From Mesaphorura yosii (Eukaryota; Arthropoda; Collembola; Poduromorpha; Tullbergiidae), in assembly GCA_009869945.1 (NCBI GenBank), contig WIXG01000550.1, forward strand, positions 1 to 39,813: DNA of 39,813 nt, in the 5' to 3' direction. The notes under the pieces are model-generated. The model was not told where the DNA came from. It did no database searches and worked only from the letters and a program-made list of their open reading frames with translations. Shown in pieces: positions 11,450-23,295 of the stretch. The number at the start of each line of letters is the position of its first letter. Position 1 is the stretch's first letter. The translations under genes and the position numbers were made by a program.

Positions 11450-14400
11450 ATGGCTTTGCTCTCATCGTGCTGCTGCTGCTGCTCCCTGCGGCAAGGCTCC
11501 ATCATCAGCGCAAAATACACGATGGTAAGTCTTAATGGCCACTATTTGCTAATTAAGACGACGTACCCTGAGCCTTGCACTGCGAGGGATTATGGTATCA
11601 GTTCAAAGCGGTAGATAAAAAGAACGTGCTTGAAAGTATCAGTTTGGTATTTACAATATCATTAACGACTACTACTCAAGGCGAAACGTGTAAATGTGTT
11701 TGACTATCACACCTCAGCACAGCGTAGAATATTCCAGGTATTGTATGCCTTTTTGCTGAAACCTCAGTCAGTCTTTTATAAATCAATCTCCCCAATAAGA
11801 ATGCACGAGTATTAACCTTAACGTATGTCCTGAGCACCAAGCATACGAAAATGTGGCGTGGAGGAGGAAAAGTGAGCACAAAGACAAAAGAAACGGCAAC
11901 GGAAACTTTCGTCCTTTGTGAAAGTAATTCAATAACTGCATCTGTTAATGCTCTTCCTTTGGCGTGTCTCCGGTTTGTCGCGCATCCTTATTAATAAAGG
12001 ACGCTTTCACGAAGTTGTGCGGGATAATGCTATAAAGTTATGAAGGAACTTTGGGAAAATTGGTTGAAGTTCGGAGGTTAATTAATACTTGCATGCAAAA
12101 GTCGTCAATATTTTTAGTATTAACTGCTTAGACCTTAATCTTTCTATCTCAAAAGAGGGAAAAGACGAGTTTGCCGAAATTCTGTAGTCAAGGCAGTGTC
12201 CGATTTAGAAACGGAGTACCAGAACGAACAACGCGAAAAGTAAGACATTACAAAATGTATGGCGACAGTTGCCTATGTAGCGTAAACTGAAAAATAGAGA
12301 TACGAAATTGGAATGAACGGACTGAAAAAAACGGCGAGGAAAATGTAAATGCTTTACATTTACATTACACCAAAGACATGACCTTTCGCTTTCTTTACAA
12401 AATCAAATGAATGTTGCTTTCACTGCTGCAAATGGCGCACGCATATATTATGTTTATATCTTGTGCATGCATTAAATACAGTCTTTTGCTGAAATACTTC
12501 AATGTCTAAACTTTTTACAAAAGATTACGAGCATTCATACTCAACTTGTGATTATTCTCTCTTGTTCGTGTTGCGCGAGTTTACTCGATGCAGGCGGAAG
12601 AAATGGTAAGCACACAGGCTGTATTCTCATTCAAGCAGTTTCTCATTCGCTTTCACCACCGACTAAGACATTGAGATTAATCTGGCGATGGAAACGTTTC
12701 GTGGCATCATCGTTCACTGGCATTTAGAAGCATAAACGTTAAAGCATGGAATTTGCTCGTTCGCAGTAAAGCAAAGGAGTAAATGAACTATCAACGTGTC
12801 AGTGGTCTCTGACTTTTTTCTTTATTACGGCTGCATTTTTGTCATACTTCATAAAATAAAATACTGCCGTAACGAATAATACGAGGCAAATTCAATCCCC
12901 TTTTGGATTTGTGGCAGAGTAGACGAAAGAGAAGCAAGACAATTCGGACAACAAATCCGAATGGAATAAATTGTTTGTGAAGACAACCATGAGACAAAAA
13001 TTAGCATAGAATCATATTTCACGTTTGCTGTCAGAAATGGCTTTATTCTGAACTCCTAACTCTTGTTAAGAGACTTACCAAGAATCAAGTCCAATTTATT
13101 TTTTCGATGCCACAAAGGCCTGTAAATGTTTCCTCGATCTACACGAAACTTGAGAAATTCTGCATTATAGATTATAAGGAAATTCATAACGATCTTGTCC
13201 TTGACTTCGGGACCCTTTTGGACACGAGCAGGGTAAATCAATTTTTCAGTCTGCGTGTTAACCCACGAAAGCGATACAAAGCCAAGCAGGAACTGCATGG
13301 TTATTGAGTGCCGTGGTTGCCTTCAATATTTTTACAGAATGTCACAAACTTTGCAATTTTTCTCTGCGAAAATCATATTTGCATGTCAGTCCGAAAAGTT
13401 TCGCGGAAGCGGTTTAAATTGTAACGGGAACGTTGAGGTTGGAAAAGGAACGTTTAACATCCCGACTCGCATTCCGTACTCTTAGAAATCAAATTACACT
13501 CAAATTGAGTCAACAAAGCGGAAAAGGCTGTTTCCTGCAAAGTTGGTAAGAAGAGGCGATGATTTCCACCAAGTCAGCACAGGAGGACATCCAAACTCTT
13601 GCAAAGTTCATTGCATGCATTGCATTTCATTGAGGTTCAAAGTCTCTGTTCGGCCCATCAAGTGATAAAATACAAAAATCGCCAAGTATTGCAATAAATA
13701 AATTTTATTTGTGTTCCTCCTCATTTCTTTCGAATTTCGATTATTTTATCAACTTGCACAAAATGAGCACGTACAAATCGTAGTAAGGGCTCGTAAACAA
13801 CGAAGCGAAAGTCGTGCATGAAGGAGTCGAGAAAATGGGAAGAAAAGTTTAGACTTGAAATCTCCCAAAAGATCGGACAACAGACAAAAGAAAACTTGGG
13901 AATCCGAAAAAAGTGGCAGTGGTGGCAGGAGCAGCGAAAGTTATGAATACTTTCAGCTGCAGCAAAGAGAGAGTAAAGTACTTTTCGTTGGGCCAAATTT
14001 ATCTCTAACGACATCTCCGTCAGTTAGCCTGTGACTCCGGAATCGCTTGCAATGGCGAAGCGAAGCAACGCTCGTGTAATTACTTTATCAGGCATTAACA
14101 AGCCATAAATCAGTTTCACGCTTCTAAGCACCTTTACATCTTGTGTTTTGTACTGCTCATTCATTTCACAATTCGCAAGCAATAAAACTGCAGATTACTC
14201 ATAAAAAATCCATCCGGGCTTGGAGGAGAACGCGCACGCCAGGGTTACAGTTTCAGTTTTGTGAGACAACACGAGAATTTGTGTAAATGTGTGTGGGAAA
14301 AAGATAAAAAGTGAGACAACAAAGTTTTTGAACTCTTTCCCATCCCGTCCAGGCTTCGCTTTCAATGTGTGTTCGCTGTACCTTGTCTGCTCTCAATTTT

Positions 14401-17400
14401 GGCAAGTAAAAAAAGAGAGGATGGTTGATTTATTTTCTCCGCTGCAAAGTGTACACAATAATTCTTATGTGTCAACTCTGATTGATGTTTTATTTGTGTT
14501 TGCGGATCTGTCTATCTGACTTTCTTGCTCTTTCTGTGATGACATGTGCTCGCATGAACTCACCGGCGTGGTGGCTTATCATTTCCTCGAAAAAAAGAAC
14601 AAGCATGTTTTCGTATAAGTTTGGCTTAGATTCCATTGACAGATGAATCAATATGAAACATTGCAGTGCGTTCAGATACATATTTGGGCAATTGCGTGCC
14701 TGCACACGCACAAGTCCGCATCCGGATTTGTGTTGTGTTTGAACTTTCTAGTACTGTTAGAGAGACGTCTTCCGAGATTGCAATGTTTCAACATAAATTG
14801 GCAAAGCACTCTAAGAAAATTAATCTTAACGAAATGACGCCTGCGAGGAACTCGAAGTTTGCTTTATAATTCAATATCCATGATGCTCGCTTCGCTTGAA
14901 AGGGAAAGAAGCGTTCCTACCCAGCGCAGCCTTTATCTTCTTTTCTGTTAGAATTCGCACATTTGCATTTGTACTTCCTTTCCTTCTGTCAATCAGATCC
15001 TTGCATTTTCTGCTTTATTTGAAAACATAGCGTAGCTATTTATTATTGTCAAATGGTGTTGCATTCATTTTGGTGTCATTTGCCCATTGCGAAATGATCG
15101 TGCCTCATTCGTTTGAAGATTGGCAGAAGCAAAGCAGAGACTGGCTACCTTCCTCAGAATTGCTTAATGGGCGAGAAGCATTTGCCAAATTCTTAGTTCG
15201 GAGGGAAGGTAATGAATTCGCAGCTTGAGAGGAAGCTCTCTCGGCAATAGAAAGTTCAAGCGCTTTATTCGCGTTCTGGATCGCGATAATAAATTACAGT
15301 AGCACAAGAGAAACGCGCCTGATTCATCGTTCTGTTCTACTTCTGCTTCTTAGTTCCATAGACTCGCACCGGGCGCGAGTGCGACTACGACCTGCAATTA
15401 AATTTAAATGTTTTCTCCTCCTGCTTGCAGTGAATCTGCGAAAAGATCTGCAATAAATTATTTTCTTCAGTCAGGCAGGAATAATTTATATATTTATCAT
15501 ATTTTTGTTTCACCAAACGACTGACTGCTTTCTCGGATTCCCAGTAAGAGATAAGGTTCCTCACCGCCTGACCGCAGGTGGTCTCCTGCACAGGGATGCT
15601 AATGCAATAAAGGCCAGCCTTGGCACGCTAGAGCGCTGATGAGAGCCAATTTGGCAACATTCGTTCCCATTTCACCGAGCACGAGCAACCGAAGTCGCCT
15701 ACAACAACATGCAAAGCATTTGCAAAATACATTCACCAAGCAGCTAATCCTTCAAATTACTCAAACATGAGCTAATCGTAATTAAGTTAAGTTCGTGCTC
15801 GTTCAGTTTATTCAAGCAGAAACATGATCGTGCTGTCAATTAGCCACCGAGACCTCAGGCTATTTCTAGCGAACCGGAGAGGTTTGAATTTCCCTCCTTT
15901 GATGTTAAACTCGCTCGTAGTCGTTGCTCACTTTCATCTTCACGGACGGAAGAGTGTCAGGACTTAATTGAATTGATTTCTTAATTCAATTCGTTGAAGT
16001 AAATCATTGTAAACGTCCAAACTCCAAATGGAGCAGGGCAAAGTTATCACAGCCTTTCTGGCTGGCTGCAGCAAAGCGGAACTGTGAGAAAGTAGGTTGA
16101 CGGACAAACGAAATGAAGAAGATTCGCCAGTTGCCATTAATCAATTTCGAGTATGACGAATCTTTCTTACTCACCACTCCATCATCTGTCTGTCTTGTCC
16201 GGATAATGAGATCTCAAACAGAGAAACATTTCATTAATGCACGTATCCGGAACGCACACGTGCAAACAGAAAAATAGGATAAGGCAGAGCACAGCGACAT
16301 GATTAATTATTCATTGCACCAAGTTGCACATTGCGAGTGAGATGAACCGAACCGACCTGCTGTCTTTGTACCATGGGTGTGCATTGGTTCCATTAGTAGA
16401 ATTAAATTCTTAATATGGGTACGGGTACGAATAACCAATACGTTTAAAGCGAAGGAGAAAGGTAAAAGTGAATCTAAACCATTATTCCAAAGTCCAAACT
16501 TTGTAGAACCAAGCCAAGGTAGGAGCAATGCTATTAATAAAATACAAGGGGCAAGGGCAAAGCGCTTGTGCAAACTTCAAATTTCTGAATATAAATAACG
16601 TGGCGAGACAGAAATTCTTGCACACTTCAAATACGTCTTTAATGAGCAAATACGGCAACGACATACAAAGTGCATGCGCATCGTGCATGCACAGTGTACA
16701 CCTGCCTCATGTCTGACCTTCACTCTCGGTCACAGTCAGCAACACCAGGTAACGAAGTTTTTGTGAGTGAGCCGTATGAGTGGACGGCTGACGGTGGAGT
16801 TGATCGTCTTTTAAACCCGGTATGTAAAATAAAAATGCTGGAGAAAGTCTGTAGAAAAAGGAAGACACAGTCAACTCAGATTAGAGTAAAGAAGGGAAAC
16901 AAAAGATTTCACGAACGACTCGATTTATTTGAACTGAGCAAGTCATTTTCTTTAACTGAGTTGCGTACGCATGAGTATCATTTATATATAAATGAGGAAG
17001 TAGAACAAGTGCAAGTCTCCAAAACGAAACCAGGTTACTTGGATGCAGGGTTTAATTAGATTGAGATTGTACTACTTTAAGACGGAGATGAGAGTGCAAA
17101 TGTATGCCGTTCAGTCGCTCAGCTTCCTAACAGCAAGCAACCCTGATCATGATCGTTAAATTAACGACAATGACCGACTGCTTTCCATTCTCATGCATGC
17201 GGATACGGACGAGCTTGGGTTTATTCGGAAGCAGATCTGCGAACTGGCCTGGCTATGATCACCAACCACGACCCATCATTATTAACTGCCCGCGCTGCGT
17301 CTGAAACAACAAAGTTAACTATTCTTGTGAATTTTGTTCCTATTTGTTCCTGTTGTTTGTTGTACGTGCGTACGCTGCGCTTGACTCCATCGCAAGTAAA

Positions 17401-20400
17401 TTGAGAGGTGTAAGCTTTTCTGGGCCCACCGTAGTAGTTTGCCCAGTACCGTCATTTGTTTGACACGAACCAGGAAAGAACACACGTCAGAATGGTGACA
17501 TGACCATTTTTCATTCGCGTGTTTTTTACGTTTCGGTGTTTGGGATTCGCGCGAAAGCCGTTCAGATAACAAGATTTTCTGGGTTACGGTCCTCATTTTT
17601 CACGTGCACATGACTTTCAACTTCCTTCCCAACTTTTCCTTCTCAGAGCGGAACAGGAATTGGAAAAACGTGTTGCTCTATGCTTAATGTGTTTATAGCA
17701 TGCGAAGGCCGATGGCAGTGTGATGTTAACTCTTCCCCGCCCTACTTGATGCTTGCCCAGAACGTTTACGAAAATTGTGTACAAAGTTCATGGTGGGTTA
17801 ACAAATTGCAATTTGCGATTCATTGCACAACATGAGCAATACAACTGTCATTTCCGCTTCTGGCGGCAGTAGGATTGTTCCTGATAGCTTGGTTTTGTAA
17901 TCGCAGTTATTTGGCAAACCACTTTTCATTCTCTTGAATCATTGCAACCGAACGTGGTGGACACGGAACACGTAGCGACAAAGTTTCCTCTCCTACTCCA
18001 TTAGACTGCGGGTGGCCGAAAAGCGAAACTGCGACACAAGTCTGGAGGGAAGGACCAAAAAACAGTTCCAAGTCGAGTTTTAATTTATTGGCCTTTTCCA
18101 GGTCCTCGTTCTTTTTAAACCACTCATCCACCAAATCAAGTGTATGAGTACTCAGCATTGGAAACTGTTTTTTACTCGTGCCCTTGCCAAGCGCTCTAGA
18201 CATTCGTTTTCTTTCCTGCATTTAGGGCGTAAATAAACGTCAAATTTTGTAGTGGACCAGGCTCAGTATTACAAGGGAAATCAATGAGAAGCAATTTCTT
18301 GCCAAAAAGTGGGTTCCTGTACTAATGGCAACAATGAATCCTTTGATTTTATTGCATTTATTTGACACCAGGCCTAAATTAACCCATTCTCTGATCTCAA
18401 CGCATAATTAGATGATGTATTGGAAAATAAAAGCGGCCTGGCGAGTATATTTTCTATCTGACACTTCGGTGGTCATTTCCTCCTTATTTCAGCCACCGAT
18501 CTGAGGATTACATGAATCTTGATAAATCTTGATGGTTTGGCCCCATATCTTTCGATTTCCGAAATCTTAAGAACTTTCTCTTTCTCTTTGTCTTGTCGAC
18601 ATCTGCGCTTCGCATTGACAAGATTGAAATTGCATTTTTCCGTCAAAGCACAAAGCCTTTCAGGTAATCGAACCCTACCACACTCTTGCTCTCAACTTCG
18701 AAATGCCTTTTTGTCTCTGAGCTGTAAGTGTGAAAGCCTGTACTGCAGCCTTTCAACACTGTGTTATTTTCCTTTGACGTTTTCTTTGACTTCCTTGACT
18801 GCCGAGATGAGATGCGTGAATGCGACACGCGAGGTTCAATGAGATTTATAAACAATAAACAAGAAAAAAATTACTTTCACCGGGCATAAAAAGTCAAAGG
18901 AGAGATGATGAAAATTGCAGAGAGTAATAAAAAAAAGTTGCATAATAAAGCGATTCCTCTTTCATGACTCACGGCTCGTAAACTTTGCGTTGTAAATGAA
19001 TGCAGGCAGGAAAGTCCCGTTAATGTTGCCTGAAATGTGAAATGTGCTATTAACTGCTCCGCACTTCTGCACGTTACGTTGACGCATTTTATCATTCTGT
19101 GTTTCAGGTGTATTTTACCATTTTCTCGTGTCTCTCTGGGACAATGGTCATTCAAGACGTCATGAATTTCATGGCACCCAAGAGCACGCTCGCCAACTCA
19201 AGTGATTTCAATCAGGAGGTGGCCGGAATGGCTCCAAACTCCAACTTGGACACGGCAACCGACTCAAGTGGCGGATGGCAACAGAATGCCAAAACGATGC
19301 AGAGCAGCGGGAGCAGCACAAATGATGTGAGCACAAAGCCGCCAGAAGTCGTAAGCGTCAACACACCAAAAGTCAAGGGCAGGAGGTCTTCGGTGTACTT
19401 TCAAGCGTTTTGTATGTTACAACCAGAACGAATCCGAAACGAAAGGTCAACTCAAATATCCATAATTTCATTCTATTTTCCAGCTGCCAGTCTTCTGGGA
19501 CTGGACTTTATCTTTGAGGTGGCTGGGATCTTTGTCTCAATGATCCTGCTTTATGGATTACGAAGGGTAAGCTTAATTGTTAATTCCAGGATACGGACGC
19601 AATGTGTGGTAAATGGCGTGACTCGTGAATTATGACTGCAGTCGATTTCAAAATAGGCTTTTATGCTTTGAACTGTAATAATTTCAAAACTTGGATACAG
19701 TCTGTCTGCACTTGACATTCATAGCCTCTAAATCTCTCAAATCTCTCGGAAACTTGTCACAAATTCACTACGAACGTTTTCCCACGTGTAACAGGAATAA
19801 AAGAATTAATTTCTGGTTTGTTTCCAGGAACGAAAAGCGCTTCTGACTCCGTGGCTTGTCGTCGTACCTTTTCATACTGTGCTGGATGTTTGTCAGGCGA
19901 TAAATATCATGGTAACAGAGCCTTGAGCGAGCAGGCTTTCAAAGCGACTTACGCTAATTTTCGGCTTGGATATGACTCCTTTGCAGATTGACGAATGCCA
20001 GGAAGTTGTGGGGTCAGACCACGATTGTCGCGAATCCACCTCTTCGTTCACTTTCCTAATCTGTGATCTCGGGTTCAACTTTCTCAGCGTAAGTTCAACC
20101 GTGTGAATGCAAAGTGGGAACAATGTTTAATTTTTTATGCAATTCGGTGACACAGTACCACAAGCTTGAAGATCCAACAGACGACTGAACCACAATCACA
20201 GTTTAATGCATGCTTCTTGTACTCGTAATTCATGTGTGTATGAATCATTATTAACCAAACGACTGGTGACTGGCTACACTGGAAGAGAACAAAAACTTAG
20301 CTGCTAAGCTAATGCAGCTAATGTTGCAGCACGTAGTACGTAGTCCAGTGCAAAGAAATTACATTACAATGGAAGGTTAAGATTTTAATGCTGAATTGTT

Positions 20401-21699
20401 CGCTAGTGCGATGAGAGCAAGTCTTAAAACTTAAAATGTGAAATCAGCGTCTGCATCCAAAAGCTCATGGGTACTCCATACTCCACGTGTCGTGCATACA
20501 AAACTCCAAAACTCAACGAGCCCCACTGCTAAACGCAATTTTCAGCTGACGTCTTCCACGTTCTAGCACAATGCAAATGCGAGGTTTGTTTCCTACGCAT
20601 AACTGAAATGAGAAATGAAAATTTGATATCCGATTTCCATGCTCAAGCTCAAGACAATCGAATCAACTTGGATGGAGCATGACCTTGAATTTATTTATGA
20701 GCATTGCAAGTCGAGTTGTTTAGTAAGCATGTAATGTTAATTTCTCGATTATTTAATAATTCGGGATGCTTTTGCATGCTAACTCGCGCGTGTGTTCTTA
20801 CGCGTGCCTTTTGAAAAATGAAGGTATGCTCTGCTTACTTTGCTACTTTTGAATTTTTCTGTCACAGATTTATATCGCCCTCGTTGTGTACTCTCAATAT
20901 CAAGAGTACGAGGCCGGACGTGGGACTGCTGCTTATGACGGACTCATGACCGTACGTCTCATTTCGGTTCTCACTTCCCATTTATCAATTATCAATCAAT
21001 GCTCATTAGGTCTCTTTGTGCATGCAACTTTAGCGACACTCTGATGCTAGCAACTACGTGATGAATCCGACGAGCGTCAACAGCTCGCACAGAAACAGTC
21101 AAAGCCAGAATCAGCAACGACGCAGTTACGGATTTGACAAGTCGGACCTTTGGTGCGATGGATTGATGATGGAACGAGTAAACGATTCTTCGCCAACGAC
21201 AAAAGTCTCTTCGATCAGCGGCGACAGGGAAACGGCAATGGCAACCACTTCGGGCGGTCATCAAGGCTCCACGTCAACCACACCCTCAACTTCGGCCTCG
21301 GCCAGCACAAGCACCGACCCGACGAGGGGTCGCCAGCGATTTGTACAGATTGATCTGACCGATGACACTAATGAGACCGATCCGGAGCTTTTACCAAATC
21401 CTCTGAGGAAGCCGGACGAGGAGCGAGGCGAGTTCAGTAATCACCGAGTCGGACAGTGTGTCCGATTTGACTGTGAAAAGGTACAGTTTGAGAACGAATC
21501 GCCTGCCCCCAGAAGCAGTGCTGCTAAACGCAATCGGATTGACCATCACCCACGAAGGAACTCAGCCGTGCACACGGACAGAAAGGGCACTCCATCCAGG
21601 GCCAGTGCACACCTGCTCAGTGTGCCAACTGCAGAAGCAGCCCGACGCACTTCTGCCCCGTCCCTGAAACAGAATCGGTCAGGATCCCTGAACGTTTAA
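11450..21699 (+). CDS. Four-transmembrane protein, LAPTM/DUF4728 (pasiflora-like) family
   Basis: Exons: 11450-11524, 19108-19411, 19484-19566, 19828-19911, 19987-20088, 20868-20951, 21034-21699; joins keep phase and give 465 residues. The N-terminus has five cysteines followed by SLRQGSII, an arrangement I associate with the LAPTM/DUF4728 tetraspans. Membrane segments: about 19-44, 127-151, 157-182 and 199-226; the last runs into YSQYQEYEAGRG. Residues 45-126, between segments 1 and 2, are Ser/Thr/Asn-rich with an N-S-S glycosylation sequon. The tail 245-465 is long, Ser/Thr-rich and basic, probably cytosolic. Insect relatives include septate-junction proteins (pasiflora) and lysosomal LAPTM proteins, so its site of action is not certain. 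The ATG at 11450 has a good context (GAGGATGG). The first-exon assignment crosses a 7.6 kb intron and is supported by phase and family resemblance only. Confidence 0.68.
15966..15991. repeat. Perfect hairpin, 9-bp stem and 8-base loop
   Basis: AATTGAATT at 15966-15974 and its reverse complement AATTCAATT at 15983-15991 enclose an 8-base loop. The stem is almost pure A/T, so it may be chance in an AT-rich intron. Confidence 0.6.
16709..17059 (+). CDS. Unrecognised ORF of 116 codons inside the tetraspan intron
   Basis: From an ATG at 16709 (MSDLHSRSQ...) to a stop at 17057-17059. It is mixed polar and basic, with a Lys/Arg-rich centre (KVCRKRKTQ) and an acidic segment (NEEVEQVQ) near the C-terminus. 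I do not recognise it. It has no signal peptide or membrane span and no clear splice sites at its ends. It could be a small nested gene, a decayed mobile-element fragment or a chance ORF; the last is most likely. Confidence 0.15.
   Translation: MSDLHSRSQSATPGNEVFVSEPYEWTADGGVDRLLNPVCKIKMLEKVCRKRKTQSTQIRVKKGNKRFHERLDLFELSKSFSLTELRTHEYHLYINEEVEQVQVSKTKPGYLDAGFN
17907..18221 (-). CDS. Unrecognised 104-residue ORF, minus strand, in the tetraspan intron
   Basis: Reads MQERKRMSRALGKG at its start, then an amphipathic charged stretch (VDEWFKKNEDLEKANKLKL) and the tail ENEKWFAK before a stop. Its composition is protein-like and it is free of low complexity. The reading frame overlaps a possible splice acceptor (TGCAG) just inside the first codons, so it could be a terminal exon of a minus-strand gene or start at the second Met (18203). 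No family was recognised and no poly(A) signal lies close downstream. It may be a nested small gene or chance. Confidence 0.22.
   Translation of the reverse strand: MQERKRMSRALGKGTSKKQFPMLSTHTLDLVDEWFKKNEDLEKANKLKLDLELFFGPSLQTCVAVSLFGHPQSNGVGEETLSLRVPCPPRSVAMIQENEKWFAK
20089..20867 (+). other. Intron 5 of the tetraspan gene (779 bp)
   Basis: Separates the two halves of the fourth membrane segment, between FNFLS and IYIALVV. Bounded by donor GTAAGT and acceptor GTCACAG. I see no gene or recognisable element in it. Confidence 0.7.
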
Positions 21700-23295
21700 G
21701 TCCAGAGCGAGTCCCCACTAAAGAGTTTATGAATCTCGTCCATTTCGGGCCCATTAACTGAAGAGTATCAAATATGATGATCAGAGAGTAAGAAGAAGCA
21801 ATCATAATTAGAAAATTAGATATTCGTAAACTGGCTTACATTTTGTAACGTAAAAGAAATTCAAAGATTTTCTGAAACTAAACCTGAGTTGGTGATTTCG
21901 ATTTCATGTGGTGCTGGTGCCATGACTCACGATGCTTCGACGTGCTAAAGACCAAGACAAGACCTGGTGACGGTTGCTGTAATTGTCATAAATTTTAAGC
22001 ATAGTTTATTTTGTGTCGTCTCCATAATATTTTATTTAATGTAAACTCTTAAAAATGACTAATGTGTAAAATATAATCTATGGTGCTGTCAGCAGAAAAG
22101 CAAAACGTCAGCGACAAAGCCGCCGTATTGCTTAAATCACTGCTGCTTGTTGTTGTTGATTATTGTCGTGAAGATATGATGGTGCTGTGCTATGCTTGCT
22201 GAGGCTAAGCTTGTCCATACTCAATTTGTAAATTTCCTATGCATAATTGTATATTTTAACAGACACGTCGTTAAGTAGATAACGAACCTTACCTTTTGTT
22301 CTGAGTCGTCTCAGACTGAATCATGCATTGGTTGTTTCGAGTCAACACCGGTCAAAGCTGGCTTGAGATTTTAGAATACCAGGCCAGAAATTGACAAGTT
22401 GTTTGTCTCAACTTTGCTGCGGTGGCGAAAATTAGGATTAGAGTTTGCAGCAAACCAATAATCTACTGTGACCATTGCAGGAATGTGAAAACATATTTCA
22501 TTGTGACTAAAATAAGATGACTGTACTGTGTTGTGTACCATAATAAAATGGGGTTAATGGCTTACGCACGGTGGCGTAGCGATTCTTTTATTTTTGCCTA
22601 CATGAGCTTTGCGATTTGCGTCTTTATCACAATAACACGCTGCTTGAATGTAAACATTCAACGAAGCGAGCACTTCGATTTCGATGCTATTAGGTTATTG
22701 TTTGCGATGCACACAAACTTCTGACACAATCCCATGCTTTTGTGTGTATTCTGCGTATTTTGACAGTTTATAATAATGCTATTGTAATCAACTCTATCAA
22801 ATTATTGCTCATGTGCCATTTTCACTGGAATCATTTGTTGCGGAACGTTACGCACTTGATAACAGATGATGTTATGATTTTGCCGGTTCCAGGAAGTTCA
22901 AACCTGAGTTTAGTTTCTCTTTTATGAGGTTGGTGGAACACGAACGCTGTGCGAAATGCAAGGCAGGAGTCGGGAGCAGGTTTGACTGAACTCTGACGGG
23001 AAAAAATGGGTTGCTCAACCCTCAGCCTTCTTGCAGCCTCAGCAGCTGCATACCATGTCCAGTTGTCTGCTTCCTCTGCGCCGTGTTGTAGTGCTGAGGA
23101 TGAGCTGAGAGATGAGCCTGGCCTCATACATTCGCATCTATATGGCCTGCATTTATTCCTGTGCACGTACTTTGGAGTCCGGAGGTGATCCCCGCGGCGA
23201 CTCTAAATTCCCCAGAGATTTTTCAACTTTTTTAAAAGGCCCTGACTGACCTCCAGTGAAGCACCCTTTAAAGTCCCTTTAAATTTCCAGACTTC
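21700..23295. other. 3' UTR of the tetraspan gene and spacer before the AEBP2-like gene
   Basis: Follows the tetraspan stop and holds a canonical AATAAA at 22542-22547, about 840 bases downstream of it, which would imply a long 3' UTR. From about 22,990 the sequence becomes more GC-rich and may be promoter or 5' UTR of the AEBP2-like gene. Opposite-strand short ORFs at 22831-23188 show no family resemblance and are probably chance. Confidence 0.45.
22542..22547 (+). terminator. Poly(A) signal AATAAA after the tetraspan gene
   Basis: The first canonical hexamer I find after the stop at 21699. The distance is long, so an earlier variant signal in the A/T-rich stretch near 22,000-22,080 may be used instead. 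Confidence 0.35.

Larger units (their letters stand above)
11525..19107 (+). other. First intron of the tetraspan gene (7.6 kb)
   Basis: Runs from donor GTAAGT after the first exon to an acceptor in a pyrimidine-rich run ending TTTCAG. Its length is more than nine times that of the next longest intron of this gene, as expected for an intron that carries regulatory DNA. Inside it are a 12-base exon-like segment (12594-12605), an exon-like minus segment (13079-13250), a plus ORF (16709-17059), a minus ORF (17907-18221) and a 9-base-stem hairpin (15966-15991). I identified no known transposable element. Confidence 0.55.

Noticed and set aside
13721..14014. 97-residue minus-strand ORF
   Set aside because: Aromatic and Cys-rich without a recognisable domain; no splice or poly(A) support.
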